Positions 1 through 5,678 of a DNA stretch of 8,027 bases are shown one piece after another. The DNA comes from Rubritepida sp. (GTDB lineage Bacteria > Pseudomonadota > Alphaproteobacteria > Acetobacterales > Acetobacteraceae). The position numbers and the translations under genes were made by a program. The notes below the pieces were generated by a model. It did not search any database. It saw only the letters and a program-made list of their open reading frames with translations, and had not been told where the DNA came from. The stretch lies in NCBI GenBank assembly GCA_028291485.1, contig JAQGHZ010000547.1, positions 1 through 8,027 of the forward strand, in the 5' to 3' direction. Positions within the stretch are counted from its first letter, which is position 1. Each line of letters opens with the position of its first letter.

Positions 1-360
1 CAGGCGCCCCCTCCCGGCTTCGATGGAACCTGGGACGTCACGCTGGCGTGTCCCATGCACTCCGATGGAGCTTTAGGTTACGAATACCGCTTCCCGGTAG
101 AGGTGCGTGATGGGGTTCTTCGAGGACAACACAGGACAACAGGCCGCACGAGTTCCCTGACTTTGGAAGGAACCATCGGCCCCGATGGGGCGGCCTATCT
201 CACAGCGAACGGCGTTACGGGCGAGACGGCATACAACGTCGCGCGCATGTCTCCCGCCGTTCCGTATACGTATCACGTCCAAGCCACTTTCGCCGGGTCG
301 CGTGGGAGCGGACGGCGCGTTGAGGTTCGGATCTGCGACTTTCAATTCGTCAGACGATAA
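1..360 (+). CDS. 3' end of an unrecognised, probably exported beta-rich protein (5' truncated)
   Basis: The frame is open from base 1 to a TAA at 358-360, giving 119 residues without a start; the internal ATG at 55 is unlikely to be the true one. The visible part starts with FDGTWDVTLACP and alternates short hydrophobic strands with Gly/Asp turns, ending in VEVRICDFQFVRR. This suggests a compact beta-sheet domain. Its two cysteines (residues 17 and 112 of the fragment) sit near the ends and could form a disulfide, which would suit an extracytoplasmic location. From memory, similar FDGTW...CDF modules occur at the C-termini of various uncharacterised alphaproteobacterial proteins, but I cannot name a family. 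The codons are visibly less GC-biased (tta, gga, aca, gta) than in the genes downstream, so this gene may have been acquired separately. The reading frame is well supported; the function is unknown. Confidence 0.7.
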   Translation, partial: QAPPPGFDGTWDVTLACPMHSDGALGYEYRFPVEVRDGVLRGQHRTTGRTSSLTLEGTIGPDGAAYLTANGVTGETAYNVARMSPAVPYTYHVQATFAGSRGSGRRVEVRICDFQFVRR

Positions 361-381
361 GCTCGCTCGACGCTGCTGATC

Positions 382-397
382 GGCCCCCTGAGGGGCC
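382..397 (+). terminator. GC-rich hairpin after the first gene
   Basis: A perfect 6-bp stem GGCCCC/GGGGCC closes a CTGA loop 22 nt after the TAA at 358-360. Flanking GAT and ATC could extend it past a bulged C. No T-run follows, so it is only terminator-like. Confidence 0.4.
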
Positions 398-461
398 ATC
401 CAGCCTTCCGTCATCCCAAGCCGCGGTGTAACGCGAAGCCTCGGGATTGGGGGAACGTCAC

Positions 462-1400
462 ATGCGGGTTCTGGTGCTGGGCGCGGGCGCGCTGGGCGGA
501 TATTACGGCGGCCGACTGGCCGAGGCTGGCGGCGACGTGACCTTCCTCGTGCGGCCCGCCCGCGCGGCGATACTGGCGCGGGACGGCCTCGTCATCGAGA
601 GCCAGTTCGGCAATGCGAAGCTCACGCCCAAGACCATCCTGGCCGATGAGGTCCAGCCGGGCTGGGATGTGATCCTGCTCACCTGCAAGGCCTATGATCT
701 GGAGGATGCGATCGCCACGATCCGGCCTGGGGTTGATGCGCGCACCGCCATCCTGCCGGTGCTGAACGGGCTCTCGCATATTGAGACCCTGCAGAAGGAA
801 TTCGGCGCGGAGCACGTCCTGGGCGGGCTGTGCAAGATCCAGGCGACGCTGACTCCGACCGGCACTGTGAAGCAGTTGAACGACTGGCGCTGGCTCTCCT
901 TCGGCGAGATGGCGGGCGGCACCAGCCCGCGCGTCGAGGCGCTCGAAGCCGCCTATGCGAGCGCCGTCGGCGTCGAGGCCAAGGCGGTGCCGAACATCGC
1001 GCAGCGCCTATGGGAAAAGCTGGTTCACCTGGGCACAAGCGCGGTCGGCACCGTGCTGATGCGCGCCAATGTCGGCGAGATCGTGCGGGCCGGCGGTTCG
1101 CCGATGCTGCAGGCCATCCTGGAGCGCAATGCCGCCATCGCGGCCCATCACGGGCATCCCATGCCGGATGCCTTCATGGCCGAATACCGCGCCTTGTTCA
1201 ACGATCCCGCCAGCGCCTACGCGACCTCGATGCTGCGCGACATCGAGGCCGGCAACCGCATCGAGGGCGAGCACATCCTGGGCTTCCTGCATGAGGCGGC
1301 ACAGCGCGCCGGCGTGGACACCGCGATCCATGAGACGGCCGCGCTGCACGCGCGCAGCTACGATCAGCGACGCGCTGCCGGGCGGCTGATTCACGCCTGA
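462..1400 (+). CDS. Ketopantoate reductase (ApbA/PanE)-family NADPH-dependent oxidoreductase
   Basis: The 312-residue protein has the family's length and layout: an N-terminal Rossmann domain and a C-terminal helical domain. The family reduces 2-dehydropantoate to pantoate for coenzyme A synthesis, but many members act on other 2-oxo acids. The dinucleotide motif GAGALGG is at residues 7-13, the conserved Lys of LTCKAYD at 76 and the NG pair at 102-103. The catalytic Lys is most likely K186 (LWEKLVHLG). The acidic residue of the MLRDIEAGNRIEGEHILG signature is E268. After K186 the usual Asn-rich segment (KLxxN) is replaced by HLGTSAV, as in a divergent subfamily, so true PanE activity is uncertain. 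The ATG at 462 has GGGGGA at 449-454, 7 nt upstream; a TTG at 447 would add five residues and lies in that ribosome site. Its last codons form part of the 56-bp repeat array. It converges on the catabolic operon. Confidence 0.88.
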   Translation: MRVLVLGAGALGGYYGGRLAEAGGDVTFLVRPARAAILARDGLVIESQFGNAKLTPKTILADEVQPGWDVILLTCKAYDLEDAIATIRPGVDARTAILPVLNGLSHIETLQKEFGAEHVLGGLCKIQATLTPTGTVKQLNDWRWLSFGEMAGGTSPRVEALEAAYASAVGVEAKAVPNIAQRLWEKLVHLGTSAVGTVLMRANVGEIVRAGGSPMLQAILERNAAIAAHHGHPMPDAFMAEYRALFNDPASAYATSMLRDIEAGNRIEGEHILGFLHEAAQRAGVDTAIHETAALHARSYDQRRAAGRLIHA

Positions 1401-1418
1401 GGCGAAGAAGCCTCAGGC
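1395..1418. terminator. Perfect 9-bp hairpin at the reductase gene end
   Basis: GCCTGAGGC (1395-1403), loop GAAGAA, GCCTCAGGC (1410-1418). The reductase stop TGA (1398-1400) lies inside the left arm. There is no T-run on either strand, so Rho-independent activity is uncertain. The position between convergent genes suits a bidirectional terminator or 3'-end stabiliser. Confidence 0.5.
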
Positions 1419-1506
1419 GATCAGACGCGCTGCCGGACGGTTGATTCACGCTCGAGGCCGAAGAAGCCTCAGGCGATCAGACGCGCTGCTGGGCGGCTGA
1501 TTCACA

Positions 1507-1529
1507 CCCGAGGCCGAAGAAGCCTCAGG
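1507..1529. terminator. Third repeat copy's hairpin, near the ligase gene end
   Basis: CC-x-GAGGC at 1507-1514 pairs with GCCTC-x-GG at 1522-1529, with one C/A mismatch and a 7-nt loop. It starts a few bases past the ligase stop (1533-1535) on the minus strand. Copy 2 has the weaker equivalent GAGGC/GCCTC at 1454-1458 and 1466-1470. Confidence 0.4.
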
Positions 1530-1532
1530 CGA

Positions 1533-2843
1533 TCAGACGCCAGCGCCTTCCGTAAGCGCGCGCAGCTTCTCGGCCTGCACCTTGCCCAACGCGGTCCTCG
1601 GCAGTTCCGCGATACGGATCACCGCGCGCGGATGCTTGAAGCGCGCGAGCCTGCGCTCGAAATGCGCCGCCATCACCGCCTCGTCGAATTCCGGCGTGAC
1701 CACGACGACCGCAATGGGCACCTCGCCCCAGCGCGGATCGGCGCGGCCGATCACGGCGCATTCGCGCAGGCCCGGCACCTCGTGCAGCACGCGCTCCAGT
1801 TCGGCCGGGTAGATGTTCTCGCCGCCCGAGATGATCACGCGCTTCAGCCGGTCGGTGAACCAGAAGCGGCCCTCGGTGCCCTGGTGCCCGACATCGCCCG
1901 TCCGGAACCAGCCGCCGTGCAGCGCCTCCGCCGTCTCCTCGGGGCGCCCCCAATAGCTGGACATCACGTTGGGGCCGCGGATCTCGATCTCGCTCGTCGC
2001 GCTGATCCGCGCCTCGCAGAGAGGCGCCGGCCGGCCGATGGAGCCCGGCGCCGCCAGCGCCTCCGCGCGCGTCTGCGCGATGGCGATGGGGCCCGTCTCG
2101 GTCATCCCGTAGACCTGCTGGACCGGGATGCCGCGGTCGTGGAAGGCCTGGATCAGCGCCATCGGCACTTCGGAAGAGCCGGCGCCGATCGCGCGCAGCG
2201 AGGACAAGTCCTCCGCCGGCCAGCGCGGATGGTTCACCAGCGCCGCCATCACGGCCGGCACGAGCAAAGTGAGCGTTGGCCGATGCGCCCGCACCGCGTC
2301 GAAGAAGCCGTCGGGGTCGAATTTCGGCAGCAGCGTCACGCGCGCGCCGGCCAGCAGCGCCGGCACCGTCTGGATGTTCAGCCCGCCCACATGGAAGAGC
2401 GGCAGCACCGTCAGCACATGGTCGTCCGGCGTCAGCTCGAAGACCTGCTTCGCATTCTCGGCATTCGCGTGGAGCGCGGCGGCGGAGAGCATCGCGCCCT
2501 TGGGCCGCCCCATCGTGCCGGAGGTATAGCCGATCAGCAGCGCGTCGCATCGCGCTTCGGTCGGCACGGGGCGCGGCGCCACGGCGCCGCTCGAAGGACC
2601 GTAGCGCACCAGGCGCAGCCCGGCATCCTCGGCGATCCATTGCAGCTCGTCGGCCGCCAGCCGCCAGTTCAGCGGTACCAGCGTAAGACCCAGTCGCTCG
2701 CAGGCGAAGAGCAGCGCGATCATCGAGGGATCGTTCAGCCCGATCCATCCCACGCGGTCGCCCTTTGTCGCGCCGGCGCGCCGCAGCGCGATCTCCTCGG
2801 CGGCGATCAGCGGCTCCAGCGCGACCAGGTCGAACGGCGTCAC
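1533..2843 (-). CDS. AMP-forming acyl-CoA ligase (ANL superfamily), short at the N-terminus
   Basis: This enzyme joins a carboxylic acid to coenzyme A through an acyl-adenylate. The diagnostic motifs are in order: P-loop YTSGTMGRPKG at residues 106-116, LPLFHVGG at 147-154, YGMTET at 245-250, WFRTGD at 312-317 (Asp317 binds the ribose), DRLKRVIISGGENIYPAELE at 331-350, and PRTALGK with catalytic Lys421. The substrate cannot be read from the sequence. At 436 residues it is shorter than the usual ~500, and the missing part is the first 50 or so residues. A TAG (2861-2863) lies in frame six codons before the GTG start at 2841-2843, so the frame cannot be extended. A 47-codon ORF in another frame fills the missing space exactly and overlaps this start by 4 nt (GTGA). 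Either the ligase really starts here or a frameshift has split it. It is the last gene of the operon. Confidence 0.88.
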   Translation of the reverse strand: MTPFDLVALEPLIAAEEIALRRAGATKGDRVGWIGLNDPSMIALLFACERLGLTLVPLNWRLAADELQWIAEDAGLRLVRYGPSSGAVAPRPVPTEARCDALLIGYTSGTMGRPKGAMLSAAALHANAENAKQVFELTPDDHVLTVLPLFHVGGLNIQTVPALLAGARVTLLPKFDPDGFFDAVRAHRPTLTLLVPAVMAALVNHPRWPAEDLSSLRAIGAGSSEVPMALIQAFHDRGIPVQQVYGMTETGPIAIAQTRAEALAAPGSIGRPAPLCEARISATSEIEIRGPNVMSSYWGRPEETAEALHGGWFRTGDVGHQGTEGRFWFTDRLKRVIISGGENIYPAELERVLHEVPGLRECAVIGRADPRWGEVPIAVVVVTPEFDEAVMAAHFERRLARFKHPRAVIRIAELPRTALGKVQAEKLRALTEGAGV

Positions 2844-2983
2844 GGAAGACCGCCCGCTCCGCTATCCGGCCGCACGAGCGGCCGGCGCGCCGCGACCGCC
2901 TTTTCCGGCAGCGCCACCTTCCAGGGCGCAAAGCCAAGACGCCGGAGGCGGCGCCCGACGTCCGAGGGCGGAAGAATCTTCAA
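2840..2983 (-). CDS. Possible 47-codon ORF, or displaced N-terminus of the ligase
   Basis: A TTG at 2981-2983 overlaps the upstream dehydrogenase stop as TTGA. The frame then stays open for 47 codons and ends in a TGA (2840-2842) that overlaps the ligase GTG as GTGA. AAGGG lies about 9 nt before the TTG. The product reads roughly MKILPPSDVGRRLRRL, then GFAPWKVALPEKAVAARR, PLVRPDSGAGGLP. It is basic, has no membrane segment, and I do not recognise it. Adding 47 residues to the 436-residue ligase gives a normal family length, and the tail would run into VTPFDLVALEP, where ANL enzymes usually have a strand followed by T-Y-x-x-L. A one-base frameshift near 2843-2855 would join them. Which reading is right is undecided. 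Confidence 0.35.
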   Translation of the reverse strand: MKILPPSDVGRRLRRLGFAPWKVALPEKAVAARRPLVRPDSGAGGLP

Positions 2984-4221
2984 TCCACTTCACCCTTTTC
3001 GTAGAGCGCGTCACGGCCGATGCGGTCGATGCAGAGCTCCGCCGTCCAGGGCAGCATCAGCGAGCCGCAGCGGCTGTCGCGGTAGGTGCGCTCCAGCGGC
3101 AGCGATTTCAGCATGGCCTGGCCGCCGCAGGTCCGCACCGCCTTGGCCGCGATGGCATTGGCGTTCTCCATCACCGTGTTCTGCGCCGCCAGCGCGCGCA
3201 GGATCTGCTCCTTCGAGGGATCGGGACCGGCTTCGCTGATCGCCAGGAACCAGAGCGCCTTGGTCTGCTCCAGCATCACGCGCATCTCGGCGACGGCGAC
3301 CTGCTTGGTGGGATACATGCGACGCTTCACGGGAGGCGTGCCGGGCTGCTCGCCGCGCAGGTAGCGCACGCAGAAATCATAGGCCGCCTGGGCGAGGCCC
3401 ATATAGGTCGGCGTCAGCGTCATGAACATGTGCGGCCAGCGGCTCGCGGCCTGGAAGTACAGGCCAGGCGGCATGAGCGAGGCGCTCTCCGGAACGAAGA
3501 CGTCGCGGAAGATCAGGTTGCGGCTGACCGTCCCGCGCATGCCGAGCGGATCCCACTCGCCCTCGGCGCTGACACCCAGCGCGTCCTTCGGGATGGCGAG
3601 ATAGAGCGTGTCCCGGCGCGAGAGTTTTTCCTCGCCATGCACCTCGGTGCAGAGAATGCCGTAATAGTCCGCATGCCCGGACAGCGACGCGAAGATCTTT
3701 TTGCCGTTGATGCGAAAACCGCCCTCGACGGGCGTTGCCGTGGTGCCGAAGGCCACGGTCCCCGCCGCCGCGGCGCCGCCTTCGGAAAACGGCTGCGAGA
3801 AGATCGCGCCGCGCTCCAGGATGTTCGCGTAATGCAGCGCGCGGCGCTCGCGGTGGAGCGCGCGCGTGGCGGCGTCCATCTCAAGATCGTCGGTCAGCAG
3901 CCCGGTCCAGAGCGTGCTGCACACATGCATGTTCCAGGTGAGCGCGGTCGCGCCGCAATACCGCCCGAACTCGGCCGCCGCGAGGCAGTAGGCCCGGAAA
4001 TCCGCCCCCATGCCGCCGTCCTCGACCGGCACGCAGATGCCGAGCCAGCCTTCCCTCCGCATGTCGTCGTAATTGTCGGTCGGGAAGCTCGCCTCGCGAT
4101 CCCATTTCGCCGCGCGCGGTGCCAGCACGCGCGCGCCGAACTCGCGGGCGCGGTTCGTCAATTCCGCCTCGAAGGGCGACAGCCGAAAGCCGCTGATATC
4201 GAAGATGGGCGCGTCGCTCAT
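2980..4221 (-). CDS. Acyl-CoA dehydrogenase-family flavoprotein
   Basis: At 413 residues it has the length and three-part layout of FAD-dependent acyl-CoA dehydrogenases, which introduce an alpha,beta double bond into acyl-CoA thioesters. Recognisable segments are VPVEDGGMGAD (64-74), matching the family's PEExGGxG; QPFSEGG (143-149) in place of the usual TEPxAGSD flavin-contact loop; FRINGKKIF (169-177); CGG (365-367); and LERTYRDSR (376-384). The normal C-terminal EGT stretch is absent and reads SLMLPWTAELCIDRIG. The catalytic glutamate therefore cannot be placed by motif, E395 being only a candidate. It belongs to a divergent branch that could be a dehydrogenase or a related flavoenzyme acting on an unusual thioester. 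The ATG at 4219-4221 overlaps the upstream stop as ATGA, with AAGGA at 4231-4235 as ribosome site. Its neighbour, the CoA ligase, could supply its substrate. Confidence 0.88.
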   Translation of the reverse strand: MSDAPIFDISGFRLSPFEAELTNRAREFGARVLAPRAAKWDREASFPTDNYDDMRREGWLGICVPVEDGGMGADFRAYCLAAAEFGRYCGATALTWNMHVCSTLWTGLLTDDLEMDAATRALHRERRALHYANILERGAIFSQPFSEGGAAAAGTVAFGTTATPVEGGFRINGKKIFASLSGHADYYGILCTEVHGEEKLSRRDTLYLAIPKDALGVSAEGEWDPLGMRGTVSRNLIFRDVFVPESASLMPPGLYFQAASRWPHMFMTLTPTYMGLAQAAYDFCVRYLRGEQPGTPPVKRRMYPTKQVAVAEMRVMLEQTKALWFLAISEAGPDPSKEQILRALAAQNTVMENANAIAAKAVRTCGGQAMLKSLPLERTYRDSRCGSLMLPWTAELCIDRIGRDALYEKGEVD

Positions 4222-4895
4222 GGCCAGACGTCCTTCAGCAACCGCGCCGCATGGATGCCGCAGAGCTGGGACAGCCGCGCCTCAGGATGCAGATGCAGAT
4301 AGCGTCCGACCAGGTCGAAGCCGATCGCATAGCCCGCCCAGCGCGGCGGCGCTTCCTGCGCGCGGCCATAGGGCAAGGCGCTGCTGCCATGGAACCACGC
4401 CGCGTGGTCGTAATGCAGCGCGCCGGCCGCCTCGCACGCGCGGCCGGACCATTCGGCCAGCGCCTCGGCGCGGAGTGCCGTCTCCCAGAGCTCCGCCGGC
4501 GTCTGCAGGCATTCATGCACGAAATGGCCGGCGAGCCCCTCGCTCACCAGCGCGTCGCCGAGCGTGTGGTTCCAGCCGATCGCGGCGAAGCGCAGGCAAT
4601 GGTGCAGCTCGTGCACCACGAGGCGCTGCACGGCGCCCTCCGCCAGCGAATCCGCGAAGCGCGGATTCCGCGGATCGAGCGACAGGCTGAAGAAGCTCGG
4701 CCGATAGGCGTGGGCGGCGATACCGAGCTCGGAAATGGCGGATCCCGGCACGTTCTGCACGACGATGTCGAGGGCGGGCAGCGCGGCGCGGCGGTCCGCC
4801 GCCTCGCAGCCGGCGTTGATTTCCGCCGTCAGCACCTCGCGCCAGGGGGCGAGCGTTCCACCGGCCTCCAGCCAGTGCAGCCGCCAATCACTCAC
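4218..4895 (-). CDS. DUF2268-type putative zinc metallopeptidase (HExxH)
   Basis: The 225-residue protein carries LVVHELHHCLR with the zinc-binding HELHH at residues 95-99. After TLGDALVSEGLAGHF comes E119, the likely third zinc ligand of a gluzincin-like site. This arrangement matches the DUF2268 'predicted Zn-dependent protease' family as I recall it. No signal peptide or membrane segment is visible, so it should be cytoplasmic. The physiological substrate of such proteins is not known; the fold could serve amide or peptide hydrolysis. The GTG start at 4893-4895 lies 24 nt after the hydrolase stop, a gap filled by a 14-bp tandem repeat, and no good ribosome site is seen. Its stop overlaps the dehydrogenase start as ATGA. 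Lying inside a catabolic operon suggests it cleaves an amide intermediate or is a cotranscribed accessory, but this is inference. Confidence 0.8.
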   Translation of the reverse strand: MSDWRLHWLEAGGTLAPWREVLTAEINAGCEAADRRAALPALDIVVQNVPGSAISELGIAAHAYRPSFFSLSLDPRNPRFADSLAEGAVQRLVVHELHHCLRFAAIGWNHTLGDALVSEGLAGHFVHECLQTPAELWETALRAEALAEWSGRACEAAGALHYDHAAWFHGSSALPYGRAQEAPPRWAGYAIGFDLVGRYLHLHPEARLSQLCGIHAARLLKDVWP

Positions 4896-4924
4896 GACGG
4901 GGCGCTCACGACGGGGCGCTCACG
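4891..4924. repeat. 14-bp tandem duplication at a gene junction
   Basis: On the plus strand CTCACGACGGGGCG occurs at 4891-4904 and again at 4905-4918, followed by a third CTCACG at 4919-4924. On the coding strand this makes three successive GTGAG motifs. The first overlaps the hydrolase stop and the last is the metallopeptidase start. Only the last GTG is in frame with the gene; the first opens a five-codon dead end. Confidence 0.85.
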
Positions 4925-5678
4925 CGAGAAAATCCCGCAGCACTTCGTGGAAGGCATCCGGCGCCTCGAGCGGCAGCAGGTGCCCGACGCCGGGAATCAC
5001 CACCAGCCGCGCATCCGGCATTGCGTCGGCCATGCGCTGCATGCCGCGCGGCGGCGCCGTCGCGTCCGCCTCGCCAGCGATGAGCAGGCTCTTCTGCGTC
5101 ACCTGGCCCAGGTCGCCGCGCCGGTCGAAGCCGGTGAGCATGCCGAGCGTCGTGCGATAGGCGCGCTCGTCCACGCTCGCCATGGCGGCGATGGCCGCGG
5201 GAACGGCGCCGGGATCGGCAGCCGGCCCCGGCATGGTCGGCACCAGCGCGGCGGCGACGCCGGCCATGCCCAGCCCCTCGTCCAGCGGCTTCTGGCGCGC
5301 GGCCAGAAAAGTCTCGCGAAAGGCAGGATCGCGGCTGCCGAAGGCGGGCGAACTCGCGACGATCACCAGACGGCGCACGTGGTCCGGATGCCGCAGCGCC
5401 ATCTCCAACGCGACCATCCCCCCGAGGGAATGCCCGACGACATCCGCACGCGGAATCCCACGCGAGGCGAGCAGCGCCATCGCCGCATCGGCCACGGCCG
5501 AGAAGCTGTCCAGCGCCGGCTCCGCGCCGTCGTAGCCGCGCATGTCCATGGCGATGACGTGATGGTCGGCAGACAGCGCGTCGATCGTCGGCTGCCACAG
5601 CGACGCCCGACCGCCGATGCCGTGCAGCAGCAGCACGGCCGGCCCATTCCCCCCCTTGGGGCCCGCCTCGATGGTCAC
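4920..5678 (-). CDS. Alpha/beta-fold hydrolase, possible deformylase or lactonase of the ring-cleavage pathway
   Basis: The 252-residue protein is a compact single-domain alpha/beta hydrolase. LLLHGIGG (16-23) supplies the oxyanion-hole region and DMRGYDGAEP (45-54) follows as usual. GHSLGG (82-87) carries nucleophile Ser84. GEADATAPP contains the acid Asp205, and GVGHLLPLE the catalytic His233. This is the form seen in 3-oxoadipate enol-lactonases and in NicD, the N-formylmaleamate deformylase that acts directly after NicX in nicotinate breakdown. Because it is translated from a GTG overlapping the NicX-like stop by 4 nt (GTGA), a deformylase-like role on the ring-opened product is the favoured guess; motifs alone do not settle it. 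The start has a strong ribosome site GGAGGGAG (5686-5693) with 7-nt spacing. Confidence 0.9.
   Translation of the reverse strand: MTIEAGPKGGNGPAVLLLHGIGGRASLWQPTIDALSADHHVIAMDMRGYDGAEPALDSFSAVADAAMALLASRGIPRADVVGHSLGGMVALEMALRHPDHVRRLVIVASSPAFGSRDPAFRETFLAARQKPLDEGLGMAGVAAALVPTMPGPAADPGAVPAAIAAMASVDERAYRTTLGMLTGFDRRGDLGQVTQKSLLIAGEADATAPPRGMQRMADAMPDARLVVIPGVGHLLPLEAPDAFHEVLRDFLA

Larger units (their letters stand above)
1361..1540. repeat. 56-bp tandem repeat array (three copies plus a partial) between convergent genes
   Basis: Copies begin with CGATCAG at 1361, 1418 and 1474, and a fourth partial copy starts at 1530, giving a period of 57, 56 and 56 bp. Each unit runs CGATCAG, ACGCGCTG, a CGG-CTGATTCAC segment, then a GAGGC/GCCTC hairpin. 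Copy 1 overlaps the last 13 codons of the reductase gene and the partial copy overlaps the end of the ligase gene, whose stop is at 1533-1535. The units therefore fill the whole convergent gap. There are no spacers, so this is not a CRISPR array. It probably arose by local duplication of a terminator-bearing gene end. Confidence 0.9.

Noticed and set aside
1361..1540. Possible CRISPR array
   Set aside because: The repeats are head to tail without unique spacers, and two ends lie inside coding sequence.
1525..2937. Long open frame on the minus strand (470 codons) across the ligase gene
   Set aside because: It is a GC-driven shadow rich in Arg, Ala and Gly with no motifs; the ANL motifs lie in the 1533-2843 frame.
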